In this document: piece after piece, positions 1-7,847 of the stretch | How positions within the stretch are numbered: position 1 is the first letter of the stretch | Layout of the letters: the number at the start of each line of letters is the position of its first letter | DNA from: JBDKTH01 sp964558295 | Lineage (GTDB): Bacteria > Planctomycetota > Planctomycetia > Pirellulales > Thermoguttaceae | Assembly (NCBI GenBank): GCA_964558295.1 | Contig: CAZLDQ010000218.1 | Span: 1-9,561, forward strand | Direction: 5' to 3' | Length of the DNA stretch: 9,561 nucleotides | The notes under the pieces: generated by a model | The model's database searches: none | Seen by the model: the letters and a program-made list of their open reading frames with translations, nothing else | Told to the model about the DNA's origin: nothing | Position numbers and translations under genes: made by a program

Positions 1-2548
1 TGCGCACCACGGGGTGCTTGCTGTACGCCTCCAGCGCCGGTCCCGTCGCCGCCCACACGAAGTCGGGACCGCGAATGCCGGCATCCCAAAACTCTCGCAG
101 TTGGACCGCAATGTTTGCCCTCATCTCGTCCAGCACATTGTTGTCCCAACCGGGTCGAGCCGTCGCAGATCGCTTCTTGCCAACCAGCCAAACGGACGAC
201 GCCAACGCTGCTGATGACTGTGCTCTCATGCGAGCTGCCTGTTCTGTCTGGATGGGCCAACTGCCGTCAACCACGAAACCAGCACGAATGATTGCAGCTA
301 CCAGCGTCTCCCATGCATCAGGCTGCTTATTGGCAAACACAATGACTAAACGACCTTCGGGCTTCAGCGCGGCCGCACACTGCATGAACACCCGCGCCAT
401 GCCGTCTTCGTAAATCTGCTTGCTCTTAGCCGCATCGTTCCCGTGGCGACTTGAGTCATCAATCAGTTCGCCATCGTCGGCCTCATGATCCCACTTTGAC
501 GACAGTTCCTCCGCATGGGCGTCATCGATGGCCGGGCTGAGGCCGGCCAGTGTGCGACGCTGCCAGATGTAAAAGTAATCCATCAAGTCGGAGTAGGGGA
601 TTGCGTCGTAATACGGCGGGTCGGTCACAATGGCATCAAAGCTCTCTGCTCCGAGTACTTGAGCAGCGCTCTGCTTAAGCACCCGGGGTGGGATCGAGGC
701 TGACGCTGCCGCACCACCCAACGTTGGCTGACTTTCCATCACAGCACCGAGACACATGTCCCATCCACCTCGCACGAGGTTGATTTGCGCTGCTTCGCAG
801 TAGTCCCAGTTCATTGGTAGCGCAAAACGTCCAAACGTATTGCGGATCGCCTCAACACTGGTGATCCAGGACAACATCGCGGAATTGAAGTCGAGCATGC
901 GGTCGAAGCCACACGTTAAGTATGCGCCGATCGCTTCCCTCCACTCAACGGGGAGCGCGTGATCCGGCATGGCACCACGCGTTTCGCGTATCGCTCTGAC
1001 GAACGTTCCCAATGCAGTGAGCTGGCGTGGCGTGAACAGGTCACGCCAACGCATCAAGCCATAACCCTGCACGCTGAATGCCCTCCCCGCGCCAGTGCCG
1101 CCACCGGCGGGCGTCGGTTCCTCCGGTACGCCGAAGGGAATGTCCCGGAACGCCTCCTGGACCTGCTCGTTACTTACCGCGGCAACGGCCAGCTCATGCC
1201 CGGTGGGCAGGCGGTACTCTTTGCCATTGGACCCATCGACCACGACGGCCGTCATTGTGCTACCCAGCCGCCCGGATTTGCCCTCGACACGAATGTCCTC
1301 CATCGTCATGATCGCCGGGCAGCACGGGCACTTGGCCCCCGCGCGGCTCATCGTGCCCGCGCCAAGTCGCTTGTCGTGCTCTCTTCTCTGTGCCGCATTG
1401 CCGCCCTTGACCGGAACGTTGGTTTCCACGCCGAACACGACGCCTGTGCGGTCGGCGTTGGGTTCCATCGTCAACAAGACACGCTTGTTTGCTTTCTTGC
1501 ACAGCCAGCGCGTCTTGAGCAGTGGCACAATCGCCCGGCAGTTCTTGCACGTCACCGTTCTTGCCCAGAGATAGGCGACAGTGGGCTTGGCGACCCAGCG
1601 TGGATTGCGCTTATCTTCGAGATACTCCTTCGTGAATTCAGCGTTCAGCGAGTCAATGTCTGGTGTGCCATCCTCCTTGAGCGGCACGAGGCGCATTGGC
1701 TGATGCTCGTAGGCGATGTGATCCTTCTTGAGCGGCTCGAATTCGGCGTAGGTGGGGTAGTACTGCGCCAGCTCCCGGCGAGCGCGGTCCAGCACCCATT
1801 GGCCCCAGGCGCGGACGTGCCAGGCCAGATCGGCCTGAAGTATCTGGTCATCGTTGTCATAGCGGAAGTCCAGCCCGCCCTGGCCCTGTTCCTTGTGCCC
1901 GAGGTCCGACAGCTTGCGGTCGATCTGGGCGGCCGTCAGACCCTTGGCCTTCAAGAAGGCCGTCATGAACTCCTTATTTTTCAGGATGAACGCCGGTAGC
2001 GGCCGGGTCTGCCCGGCCAGCTTCTGCGGGTACTCCAGCGTGCACTTGAGGATGAACCAGGCGACGGGGTTGATGTCCACGGCCGTCGCTTCGCACCCCA
2101 ACCGCATCGCCTCCAGCGGGATGGCCCCGCCCCCGGCGAACGGATCGAGCACCTTGGGGGCGCGTCCGCCATACGCCTTGCGGATTTCCTGGCGGAACCA
2201 TTCCAGCGTCTCCGCGTTCTCCGTTTCCCGCCCCCAGTGCAGAATGCCGCCCTCAGTCTCTTCCTTGATGCGCTCAACGGTCTGGCCGTTGGGCATCTTT
2301 TTCTTTTCGATCTTCTGAACGACCTTGCCGCCGATCTTTTCACACAGCTCCCGCCGCTTCTCCGGATCACCGGGATCAGGCAACAGCGTCGCGATCAGCG
2401 CCGCCCGGCAGGCAGCCAACGGCCGCCGCGCCGGCCAGATATGCAGCGTCGAGATGTGCCCGTGGCGCACGTTCTTCTCGTGCACGGAGTCCAACGACGC
2501 CTGCTTAAGCGGAAACGCGTGTTCAATGAGTCGGGGGAAGTCGATCAT
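1..2548 (-). CDS. DUF1156-family DNA amino-methyltransferase (C-terminus cut by window edge)
   Basis: Predicted S-adenosylmethionine-dependent DNA methyltransferase, probably adenine-N6, acting on host DNA in the cytoplasm. I translated the reverse strand by hand: the frame is open for 849 codons and runs off the left edge. The N-terminus carries the DUF1156 signature (residues about 24-50, with GHISTLHIWPARRPLAACRA). SAM-binding motif I, LDPFAGGGA, is at about 134-142, followed by an acidic VDIN strand end near 157-160. The catalytic DPPY tetrapeptide is at 643-646 (bases 611-622), in the family-typical context VTDPPYYDAIPYSDLMDYFY. Two CxxC pairs, C334/C337 and C407/C410, suggest a zinc ribbon in the roughly 500-residue insert between motif I and DPPY, where target recognition would lie. 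Family members are usually about 900-1000 residues, so little is missing. ATG 2548 is chosen over in-frame ATG 2554 because TAAGG lies 6 nt before 2548 but directly abuts 2554. It is the last visible gene of the operon, 13 nt after the hydrolase stop. The family is clear; the methylated base and site are unknown. Confidence 0.9.
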   Translation of the reverse strand, partial: MIDFPRLIEHAFPLKQASLDSVHEKNVRHGHISTLHIWPARRPLAACRAALIATLLPDPGDPEKRRELCEKIGGKVVQKIEKKKMPNGQTVERIKEETEGGILHWGRETENAETLEWFRQEIRKAYGGRAPKVLDPFAGGGAIPLEAMRLGCEATAVDINPVAWFILKCTLEYPQKLAGQTRPLPAFILKNKEFMTAFLKAKGLTAAQIDRKLSDLGHKEQGQGGLDFRYDNDDQILQADLAWHVRAWGQWVLDRARRELAQYYPTYAEFEPLKKDHIAYEHQPMRLVPLKEDGTPDIDSLNAEFTKEYLEDKRNPRWVAKPTVAYLWARTVTCKNCRAIVPLLKTRWLCKKANKRVLLTMEPNADRTGVVFGVETNVPVKGGNAAQRREHDKRLGAGTMSRAGAKCPCCPAIMTMEDIRVEGKSGRLGSTMTAVVVDGSNGKEYRLPTGHELAVAAVSNEQVQEAFRDIPFGVPEEPTPAGGGTGAGRAFSVQGYGLMRWRDLFTPRQLTALGTFVRAIRETRGAMPDHALPVEWREAIGAYLTCGFDRMLDFNSAMLSWITSVEAIRNTFGRFALPMNWDYCEAAQINLVRGGWDMCLGAVMESQPTLGGAAASASIPPRVLKQSAAQVLGAESFDAIVTDPPYYDAIPYSDLMDYFYIWQRRTLAGLSPAIDDAHAEELSSKWDHEADDGELIDDSSRHGNDAAKSKQIYEDGMARVFMQCAAALKPEGRLVIVFANKQPDAWETLVAAIIRAGFVVDGSWPIQTEQAARMRAQSSAALASSVWLVGKKRSATARPGWDNNVLDEMRANIAVQLREFWDAGIRGPDFVWAATGPALEAYSKHPVVR

Positions 2549-2554
2549 TGTCAT

Positions 2555-2559
2555 CCTTA
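2555..2559 (-). promoter_or_regulatory. Shine-Dalgarno that sets the methyltransferase start
   Basis: The minus strand reads TAAGG, then 6 nt, then ATG at 2548. The alternative in-frame ATG at 2554 begins immediately after this motif, leaving no spacer, so 2548 is the better start. The motif sits in the 13-nt gap between the hydrolase stop codon and the methyltransferase start, consistent with re-initiation on one polycistronic message. Confidence 0.6.
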
Positions 2560-2561
2560 CG

Positions 2562-3587
2562 TCAGATCGCCGTGGGAACGGGTTTCGTCACCATGCCGAT
2601 GTAATAGTTGCCATTGAGAGTCTTAGTTAGATCGTGGTACGTGAAGCGCTGGGCGAACGTCATGTTTTCGACATAGACGTTGATGCCTCCATTGCTCGCA
2701 TCCAGAACGATATTGCCAGCCTGATTGTTAGTGATGTGCAGCAGGTTGCGGCTGTTCCATGCGTCGTAGCCGAGGTGTTCAGAATCTGCACAGCCAAACA
2801 GGGTGAGGGCTGGCTTCAGCGTGTCCAGGAAGTCGTAGCAGCGGCCCGAATCACGGCCGTGATGCGGTGCGATCAAGACCGCGCAATTCTCAACCGCAGT
2901 CTTGTGATTCGCTAGGATGTACTCCCATGTATCATCGTGCGCATCGCCGCCGAAGACGATCTTGCCGCCGCATGTGCGGTAGACCAGCACGTACGACCCG
3001 TCATTCGGGTCTTCGCCGTCGGTTGCGCCTTGTACGAGTTTGGCGTTCGGGGCCACGATGCTCAGGTAGTCCCCACAGTCGCTGGAATCGCCCTTGTTGG
3101 CAAACTGAAATTGGCTGCCGGCTCGCGGCCGCACGACGGTGACGCCGGGGACATTGCCGTCACGCAGCGCCTCATACTGGTCCCAGTCTTCCTCCCGATA
3201 GGGGCAGTTATCACCGAAGCCGGGCTTGTCCCGCCGCACGCCGGAATCCCAGAAGTTGAGAATGCCGATCTCATCGCACAACGCCTTCAGCCCGTCCATA
3301 TGGTCCATGTCAGGGTGAGTCAGGATGAACCTGAAGACGCTTGTGATCCCGAGCTTCTTGATGTAGGAGATGGGCTCGGTCGGATGGTCGCGCATCCCGT
3401 GGTTGCCGGACATCGACGCTGCCTTCGCGGAATACCGGTTGATCTGCAAGCTGCGCAGCGCCTCGGCGAGGAGATGCTGAGTTGATGGCTTGCCATTGCA
3501 AATGTCGATGACCGAGACGCGCCCGCTGCCGTGCTGGATGATAGAGCAATCGCCGTTGCAGACGTTGAGGAAATGGACAGTGGGCAT
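2562..3587 (-). CDS. ComEC/Rec2-like metallo-beta-lactamase-fold hydrolase
   Basis: Predicted soluble metal-dependent hydrolase of the metallo-beta-lactamase superfamily, 341 residues. It most resembles the MBL domain of the competence protein ComEC and its stand-alone relatives, which are thought to hydrolyse nucleic acid or phosphodiester bonds. Motifs in order: N-terminal strand pair HFLNVCNGDC (5-14) with VIDIC at 26-30; metal motif THPDMDHMDG (90-99), where Asp replaces the second His of HxHxDH as in ComEC-type proteins; NDGSYVL (195-201); FGGDAHDD (212-219); and APHHGRDSG (240-248). All expected metal positions look intact. I see no signal peptide or membrane helix, so it should be cytosolic. 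The frame is open for 52 codons further upstream, but ATG 3587 is preferred: it overlaps the previous stop by one base (TGATG) and has AAAGGAG 7 nt before it. This implies translational coupling to the membrane protein. The fold is secure; the substrate is unknown, and a role as nuclease effector or regulator is inference from the operon. Confidence 0.88.
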   Translation of the reverse strand: MPTVHFLNVCNGDCSIIQHGSGRVSVIDICNGKPSTQHLLAEALRSLQINRYSAKAASMSGNHGMRDHPTEPISYIKKLGITSVFRFILTHPDMDHMDGLKALCDEIGILNFWDSGVRRDKPGFGDNCPYREEDWDQYEALRDGNVPGVTVVRPRAGSQFQFANKGDSSDCGDYLSIVAPNAKLVQGATDGEDPNDGSYVLVYRTCGGKIVFGGDAHDDTWEYILANHKTAVENCAVLIAPHHGRDSGRCYDFLDTLKPALTLFGCADSEHLGYDAWNSRNLLHITNNQAGNIVLDASNGGINVYVENMTFAQRFTYHDLTKTLNGNYYIGMVTKPVPTAI

Positions 3588-4252
3588 CACGCGTCTCCTT
3601 TCCCGTTCGAGACAGGGCGAGCAGGAATCGCAAGAAACTGCACCAGCGTCTCTCGCACATAGTGTTTGGCGAAACGATGCATACGCAATGCGGCGAGGAT
3701 TGCCACTGCGCAGAATGCCACACACAGGGACCACGCTTCCCAACCACGAACGACTAGAATTGCAGCAATCGAGACGATCGCAGCGGCAACGATGCCACGG
3801 AACATGCCGTAATTACCGTTGAACGTATGAGCGCGATCATCGCGGCCGGCCACACGAACAGCGGCATAAATCTGCCTGAAGATCGGGTGCCATGCTTTGG
3901 CGGTGAGATTGGGACCGAAAGTGAAATCAGCATAACCCAAGTCTGCACGGATGCGATCCTGAAGCCTGGCGATCTGCGATGATGACAACAAATCGCCCTT
4001 GCCTGTGCGAAGCCAGTCGGACGGCCACCCGCCCATGACCTTCCACCACAATGACTCAAAGAGATTGCCCACCCCTTGGAGAAGATGACCAGCAATATAG
4101 GCGATAAGCAGGGCCAGCCCGAACCCGCCAAGCGTGACGTCCAGCTTCTGAACACTGTCCAGGCAATCCGGCCAGATCAGGCCAGCGGCGAGCAGAACGA
4201 CGACGCCGGGGGCGATTACACCCGCGAACTCGTAGAAGTCGAACTGCCTCAT
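3587..4252 (-). CDS. Small integral membrane protein, about four transmembrane segments
   Basis: Unrecognised 221-residue membrane protein. Hydrophobic segments are at about 8-27 (beginning FAGVIAPGVVVLLAAG), 41-62 (GGFGLALLIAYIAGHLL), 151-169 (FRGIVAAAIVSIAAILVV) and 173-190 (AWSLCVAFCAVAILAAL). A polar stretch of about 90 residues (62-150) lies between the second and third, rich in Trp and basic residues. The N-terminus MRQFDFYEF is short and has no cleavable signal. The last 30 residues are polar and basic (MHRFAKHYVR), probably cytoplasmic by the positive-inside rule. The start overlaps the helicase stop by four bases (ATGA), with AGGAG 7 nt upstream; its own stop overlaps the hydrolase start by one base. 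This coupling on both sides suggests matched synthesis with both neighbours. It might anchor the hydrolase at the membrane or act as a membrane-perturbing effector. Both ideas are inference; the sequence only shows that it is a membrane protein. Confidence 0.85.
   Translation of the reverse strand: MRQFDFYEFAGVIAPGVVVLLAAGLIWPDCLDSVQKLDVTLGGFGLALLIAYIAGHLLQGVGNLFESLWWKVMGGWPSDWLRTGKGDLLSSSQIARLQDRIRADLGYADFTFGPNLTAKAWHPIFRQIYAAVRVAGRDDRAHTFNGNYGMFRGIVAAAIVSIAAILVVRGWEAWSLCVAFCAVAILAALRMHRFAKHYVRETLVQFLAIPARPVSNGKGDA
3595..3601 (-). promoter_or_regulatory. Shine-Dalgarno that sets the hydrolase start
   Basis: The minus strand reads AAAGGAG, then 7 nt, then ATG at 3587. It lies inside the last codons of the membrane-protein gene. 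It decides against the longer open frame, whose extra 52 residues (Cys/Arg/Ser-rich) look unlike the family and would overlap the membrane-protein gene out of frame. Confidence 0.75.
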
Positions 4253-7200
4253 ATCGTGTCTCCTGAAGAAGCCTGGACGACTTGCCTTGCGCTGATTAGC
4301 ACGCTGCCTTTCGCCCTGGCCAGCAGGTTGCCGAACGGGTCCTGCACGCGCACCAGGCGCGGCGCGGGCGTTGCGCAGTCGTAGACGACGTAGAGCCAGT
4401 AGCCGTCACGAAGATTGGCGGCACGGGCCCACTCGTTGTTGGTTATCTCCACGTCGCCGGTGTTCGCACGGCCTTTCACTTCTATGGCGCGTCTTCGTCC
4501 GTCGGGGTAAATCGACAGCAGGTCGAAGCCGGGGTTGTCGGTCAGCCCTGCTGCTCGGGCCAGCGGCGGCGTCGAGACATCCTTGACCGTCGCCCCGGCC
4601 GCTTCCTCGAACGCGCGGGCGAGGTCCATCGCGACCTTCTCCACCTCGGCATCATGGCGTTCCAGATCGGCCGGATCGGAAGAAGGCACGACGATGGCGT
4701 GGGCCAGGAAGGTGAGATGCCCGGGGGCGATGAGCTCTGGTTCGCGGCGGAGGGTCGCCAGAGCGGTGTCTCGCCGCCGCGCAAGTGAGCGCTGCTGCTC
4801 TTTGATCTCCTTGAGGGCCTTGACGGCGGCGGCATTACCGGAACGTGCCTTCTCCGATTGCTTCACGCGAGCGACGGCCAACTCGGCCTCCTGGAAGTCA
4901 AACCCGCGCCGGATGAACTGCTCACGCTCGGGCAGCGTGTCCAGTAGCGCCTTGCGGCGCTGAATCGCCATCTCGCGGGCGACGCGCTCCGTCATGAACG
5001 CCTCGGCGTGATCCTTGAGCTTTGTGGCGGTGACGGCCAGCCGTTGCGCGGGTGCGGGAAGGCCCTGGCCGCCCTTGAGCAGCAAAAGGTGTTCGACCGG
5101 ACAGAGTTCAACTTCGGCCCCTTCGTACTGCTTCACGCCGACCAGTTGGCAGTCGAGCACCTCCTCATGGGCCAGGTCAGGCAGTTCGGGGTCCGCCTGG
5201 CGAACAACGCTGACCAGGGCAAGATGGAAGAGGTATGGCTTTTCGGTCGTCGGATCGACGAAGACCGCGCCGCGCAAGGCTTGGTCGCCAAGGCGGTCGC
5301 TAACCAGGGCGCGGAACCGCTCGAAAACCGGCTCGCCGGGGTGGACCCAGATGCGGGTGTTCTTCTGGTCGGGTGTCGGCCGGACCACACTCAGACAGTC
5401 GCGCTGCTGGGCCGGGTATACCTCCAACGCGTGCAGCAGCGGGTCAACCGCTCCCTTGCGGGCTGCCCGCATAGCAAAGCAGTCGTCCATGTCACCGTCG
5501 ATTTCGATACCGATCAACGGCGCAGCGCTTTCGATGTACTGGCGGACATAGCCCGGCAGGAGCCGGCAATAGGCTTCCTGTTGCAGGTCGTCACGCAGGC
5601 GCGGGAGCTGGCGCTTCACATCTCCACCATCGCCGTAGAGCATCTTTTCCTTCGCGGCCAGCGCCTCGACCTGCTCGTTCGTGAGGCGACCTTCGAGGGT
5701 CTGGGCGACCGCATCTGCGCCTTCGACGATGGCCTGCTCCATGTAGGTCTTGAGCGACACGCCCTCAAACAGCCGACCGATCGAATCGAAGACCTTCTCG
5801 CTGCCAAGGCTGTCGCGGATAGCTTCGAGCTTGTTCAGCAACGTTTCGATCACCTTGCCTTCGCGGGTCTTGGGAGCGACAAGGTTGACGATCTGCACAG
5901 GATCGTGCTTCTGGCCGTAACGATGAATGCGGCCCATGCGCTGCTCAAGACGGGCCGGGTTCCACGGCACGTCAAAGTTGATCATGATCCAGCAGAACTG
6001 GAGGTTGATACCTTCTGCCGCTGCGTCGGTGCAGATCATGAAACGCGCGCCGCCATCGTCATGGGGCCGGCGGAAGCGTTCTACCTGCTCCTGACGTTCG
6101 GTGTAGTGCATTCCGCCGTGAATCTGGGCGATCTGGCCGGTGTAGCCCATCCCTCCAAGGCGCTGAACCAGATAATCAAGCGTGTCGCGGTGCTCGGTAA
6201 AGACGATGAACTTTTCGCCCGCATATCGCGGGTCAGTGAGCACCTCGCGGAGCTTGTCAAACTTAGACTCGGCCCCTTGCTCATATACCTTCCGAGCCAG
6301 GTCTCGCAGGGCGATCACCTGGTCGCGTTCCACGACGAGATCAGTGAGCGACGCGGCAATCACGCCGGCCAGCAGGCGCTCTTCGGAGACTTCGCCTTCC
6401 TCACGACCATCCTGAATGCTTTCTTCGTCGGCGGTCTTGGTGTCCAGAACATCATCTTCCTCGGCCAGTCGGCGCTGGAGCATCACCAACTGCTCTTCGG
6501 TAAGTTTGCCCTCCTGGACCTGGCGAATCAGATCGGTGAGCTTCTCAATCCGGCGTTCAAAAGATCGCAGCAGCGCGTAGGTGGAACTGGCCAGGCGGCG
6601 TTGGAGCACGCTCATGGCCAACCGTGCTGCCGAGCGATTCAGCAGCTTGGCGCGGTTATAGACGTGCCGCATGTACTCGGTGGTTTCATCGTACAGCGTT
6701 TGTTCGCTGATCGGTCCCTGAGTCAGCTCATAGCCCAACGTGTCGGAGATGCGCTTGGGATAGAGGGGTTGGCCGTTGAGATGGACCATCTCCTCTTTGG
6801 TGCGGCGGATGAAGTGTGCCTGGCGGCGTTCGGCCGGGTATTCGTTGAAGGCCTCCGGCGTGGCAAGAGCCTCGGGTTCCAGCAGACGCCAGAGAGCATA
6901 GTAGGGATAGTCCTTGCCCTGGTGCGGCGTGGCGGTCAGCAGCAGCACGTGGTGAGCCGACCACGGTAACCGCCAAGCATCATCGACGTCTACGACGCCG
7001 CACAGCGCCTCGGCGAGTTTGTAACGCTCGGTCTTCCGCACGCGCAGGTCATTGTTGCGATCGGCAGAGAGCTTATGGGCCTCATCGAAGATGACGAGGT
7101 CGTAGGGTTGAACCCCCGGTTCACGCAGCCGTGCAAACATCCGCGGACTGGTGAGCGTGTCGACACTGACGATCAGGCAATCGCTACCGCTCCCGATAAA

Positions 7201-7821
7201 CGGATTACTATTGCGCGCATCCGTGCCGGTTACGATGCGAAACTGAAGGCTGAAGAGCGTGGCCATCTCGCGCTCCCAGTTGCCAATCAGCCCCGCCGGC
7301 GCGACGATCAAAATGCGCTTGATCAAACGACGAGCCTTCATCTCGCGGATGTACAGGCCCGACATGATGGTCTTGCCAGCACCGGCGTCGTCAGCGAGAA
7401 GGAACCGCAACGGAAACTGTTTGAGCATGTGCTCGTAGACGGCGATGCGCTGGTGCGGCAGCGGATCGATTTGTGATATCTCAGTGGCGAAGGCTGGGTT
7501 GAACATGTGGCCGAAGCTCAGCCGTTCACCTTCAACCAAGGCGCGTATGACATGAGGTGACGCCGTGAAGTCCAGCACGGGCTCCGCAGAAGCTGGTTCA
7601 ACTGTTTCGGGCTTGGGCTCACCCTCGTCGAGCCGCGTTAGCTGCTGCCAAGAGAGCGGAGACGGCTTGGTCTGGCCGTTTTCCCATCGATTTACGGTGG
7701 CAAAGGAAACCCCCAGGCGGGCGGCCAGTTCCGCCTGTGTCAGTCCGAGGCGGGCGCGGTATTGCTTAATCCGGGCGGCGTAGTCAGCCGGAAGGGGCGA
7801 GGATGTCGAATCGTAACCCAT
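4249..7821 (-). CDS. XRE-HTH / SNF2 helicase / DUF3883 fusion protein
   Basis: Predicted 1190-residue DNA-dependent ATPase or translocase, first gene of the operon. Residues about 16-60 form an XRE/Cro helix-turn-helix (LTQAELAARLGVSFATVNRW, then ENGQTKPS). The SNF2/RapA-like core follows: Walker A DDAGAGKT (144-151), DEAH (246-249), LLLTATPHQG (294-303), motif V TDAAAEGINLQ (598-608) and motif VI QRMGRIHRYGQ (627-637), all intact. Charged, probably coiled-coil stretches lie at about 420-490 and 975-1030. The C-terminal 100 residues are a DUF3883 domain, PD-(D/E)xK-like, with GFDLLS (1098-1103) and IEVKGR (1113-1118). ATG 7821 is preferred over the longer open frame to 7857: GAGGGA precedes it at the right distance, and the longer version would start inside the promoter. 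It overlaps the membrane-protein start by four bases. Related SNF2/DUF3883 helicases occur in DISARM-type and other methylation-linked defence islands. The HTH may bind the dyad in its own promoter. Enzyme class is certain; a defence role is inferred. Confidence 0.93.
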   Translation of the reverse strand: MGYDSTSSPLPADYAARIKQYRARLGLTQAELAARLGVSFATVNRWENGQTKPSPLSWQQLTRLDEGEPKPETVEPASAEPVLDFTASPHVIRALVEGERLSFGHMFNPAFATEISQIDPLPHQRIAVYEHMLKQFPLRFLLADDAGAGKTIMSGLYIREMKARRLIKRILIVAPAGLIGNWEREMATLFSLQFRIVTGTDARNSNPFIGSGSDCLIVSVDTLTSPRMFARLREPGVQPYDLVIFDEAHKLSADRNNDLRVRKTERYKLAEALCGVVDVDDAWRLPWSAHHVLLLTATPHQGKDYPYYALWRLLEPEALATPEAFNEYPAERRQAHFIRRTKEEMVHLNGQPLYPKRISDTLGYELTQGPISEQTLYDETTEYMRHVYNRAKLLNRSAARLAMSVLQRRLASSTYALLRSFERRIEKLTDLIRQVQEGKLTEEQLVMLQRRLAEEDDVLDTKTADEESIQDGREEGEVSEERLLAGVIAASLTDLVVERDQVIALRDLARKVYEQGAESKFDKLREVLTDPRYAGEKFIVFTEHRDTLDYLVQRLGGMGYTGQIAQIHGGMHYTERQEQVERFRRPHDDGGARFMICTDAAAEGINLQFCWIMINFDVPWNPARLEQRMGRIHRYGQKHDPVQIVNLVAPKTREGKVIETLLNKLEAIRDSLGSEKVFDSIGRLFEGVSLKTYMEQAIVEGADAVAQTLEGRLTNEQVEALAAKEKMLYGDGGDVKRQLPRLRDDLQQEAYCRLLPGYVRQYIESAAPLIGIEIDGDMDDCFAMRAARKGAVDPLLHALEVYPAQQRDCLSVVRPTPDQKNTRIWVHPGEPVFERFRALVSDRLGDQALRGAVFVDPTTEKPYLFHLALVSVVRQADPELPDLAHEEVLDCQLVGVKQYEGAEVELCPVEHLLLLKGGQGLPAPAQRLAVTATKLKDHAEAFMTERVAREMAIQRRKALLDTLPEREQFIRRGFDFQEAELAVARVKQSEKARSGNAAAVKALKEIKEQQRSLARRRDTALATLRREPELIAPGHLTFLAHAIVVPSSDPADLERHDAEVEKVAMDLARAFEEAAGATVKDVSTPPLARAAGLTDNPGFDLLSIYPDGRRRAIEVKGRANTGDVEITNNEWARAANLRDGYWLYVVYDCATPAPRLVRVQDPFGNLLARAKGSVLISARQVVQASSGDTI

Positions 7822-7824
7822 GCT

Positions 7825-7830
7825 TCCCTC
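7825..7830 (-). promoter_or_regulatory. Shine-Dalgarno that sets the helicase start
   Basis: The minus strand reads GAGGGA, 3 nt from its end (5 nt from the GAGG core) to ATG 7821. No comparable motif precedes the in-frame upstream start at 7857, which lies between the promoter's -35 and -10 elements and so upstream of the expected transcript start. Confidence 0.65.
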
Positions 7831-7847
7831 GATTCCGAACGCAGGAA

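Noticed and set aside
959..1999. 346-codon open frame on the plus strand
   Set aside because: It lies antisense to the DUF1156 methyltransferase, whose reading frame and motifs are continuous; the product is rich in His, Arg and Ala with no domain.
3588..3743. N-terminal extension of the hydrolase by 52 residues
   Set aside because: The extra residues overlap the membrane-protein gene out of frame and resemble no MBL N-terminus. The start at 3587 has AAAGGAG and the canonical HFLNVCNGD strand right after it.
5008..6969. 653-codon open frame on the plus strand
   Set aside because: It is wholly antisense to the helicase, whose motifs are intact in the minus frame. Long antisense frames are expected opposite GC-rich codon use; the product shows no recognisable motif.
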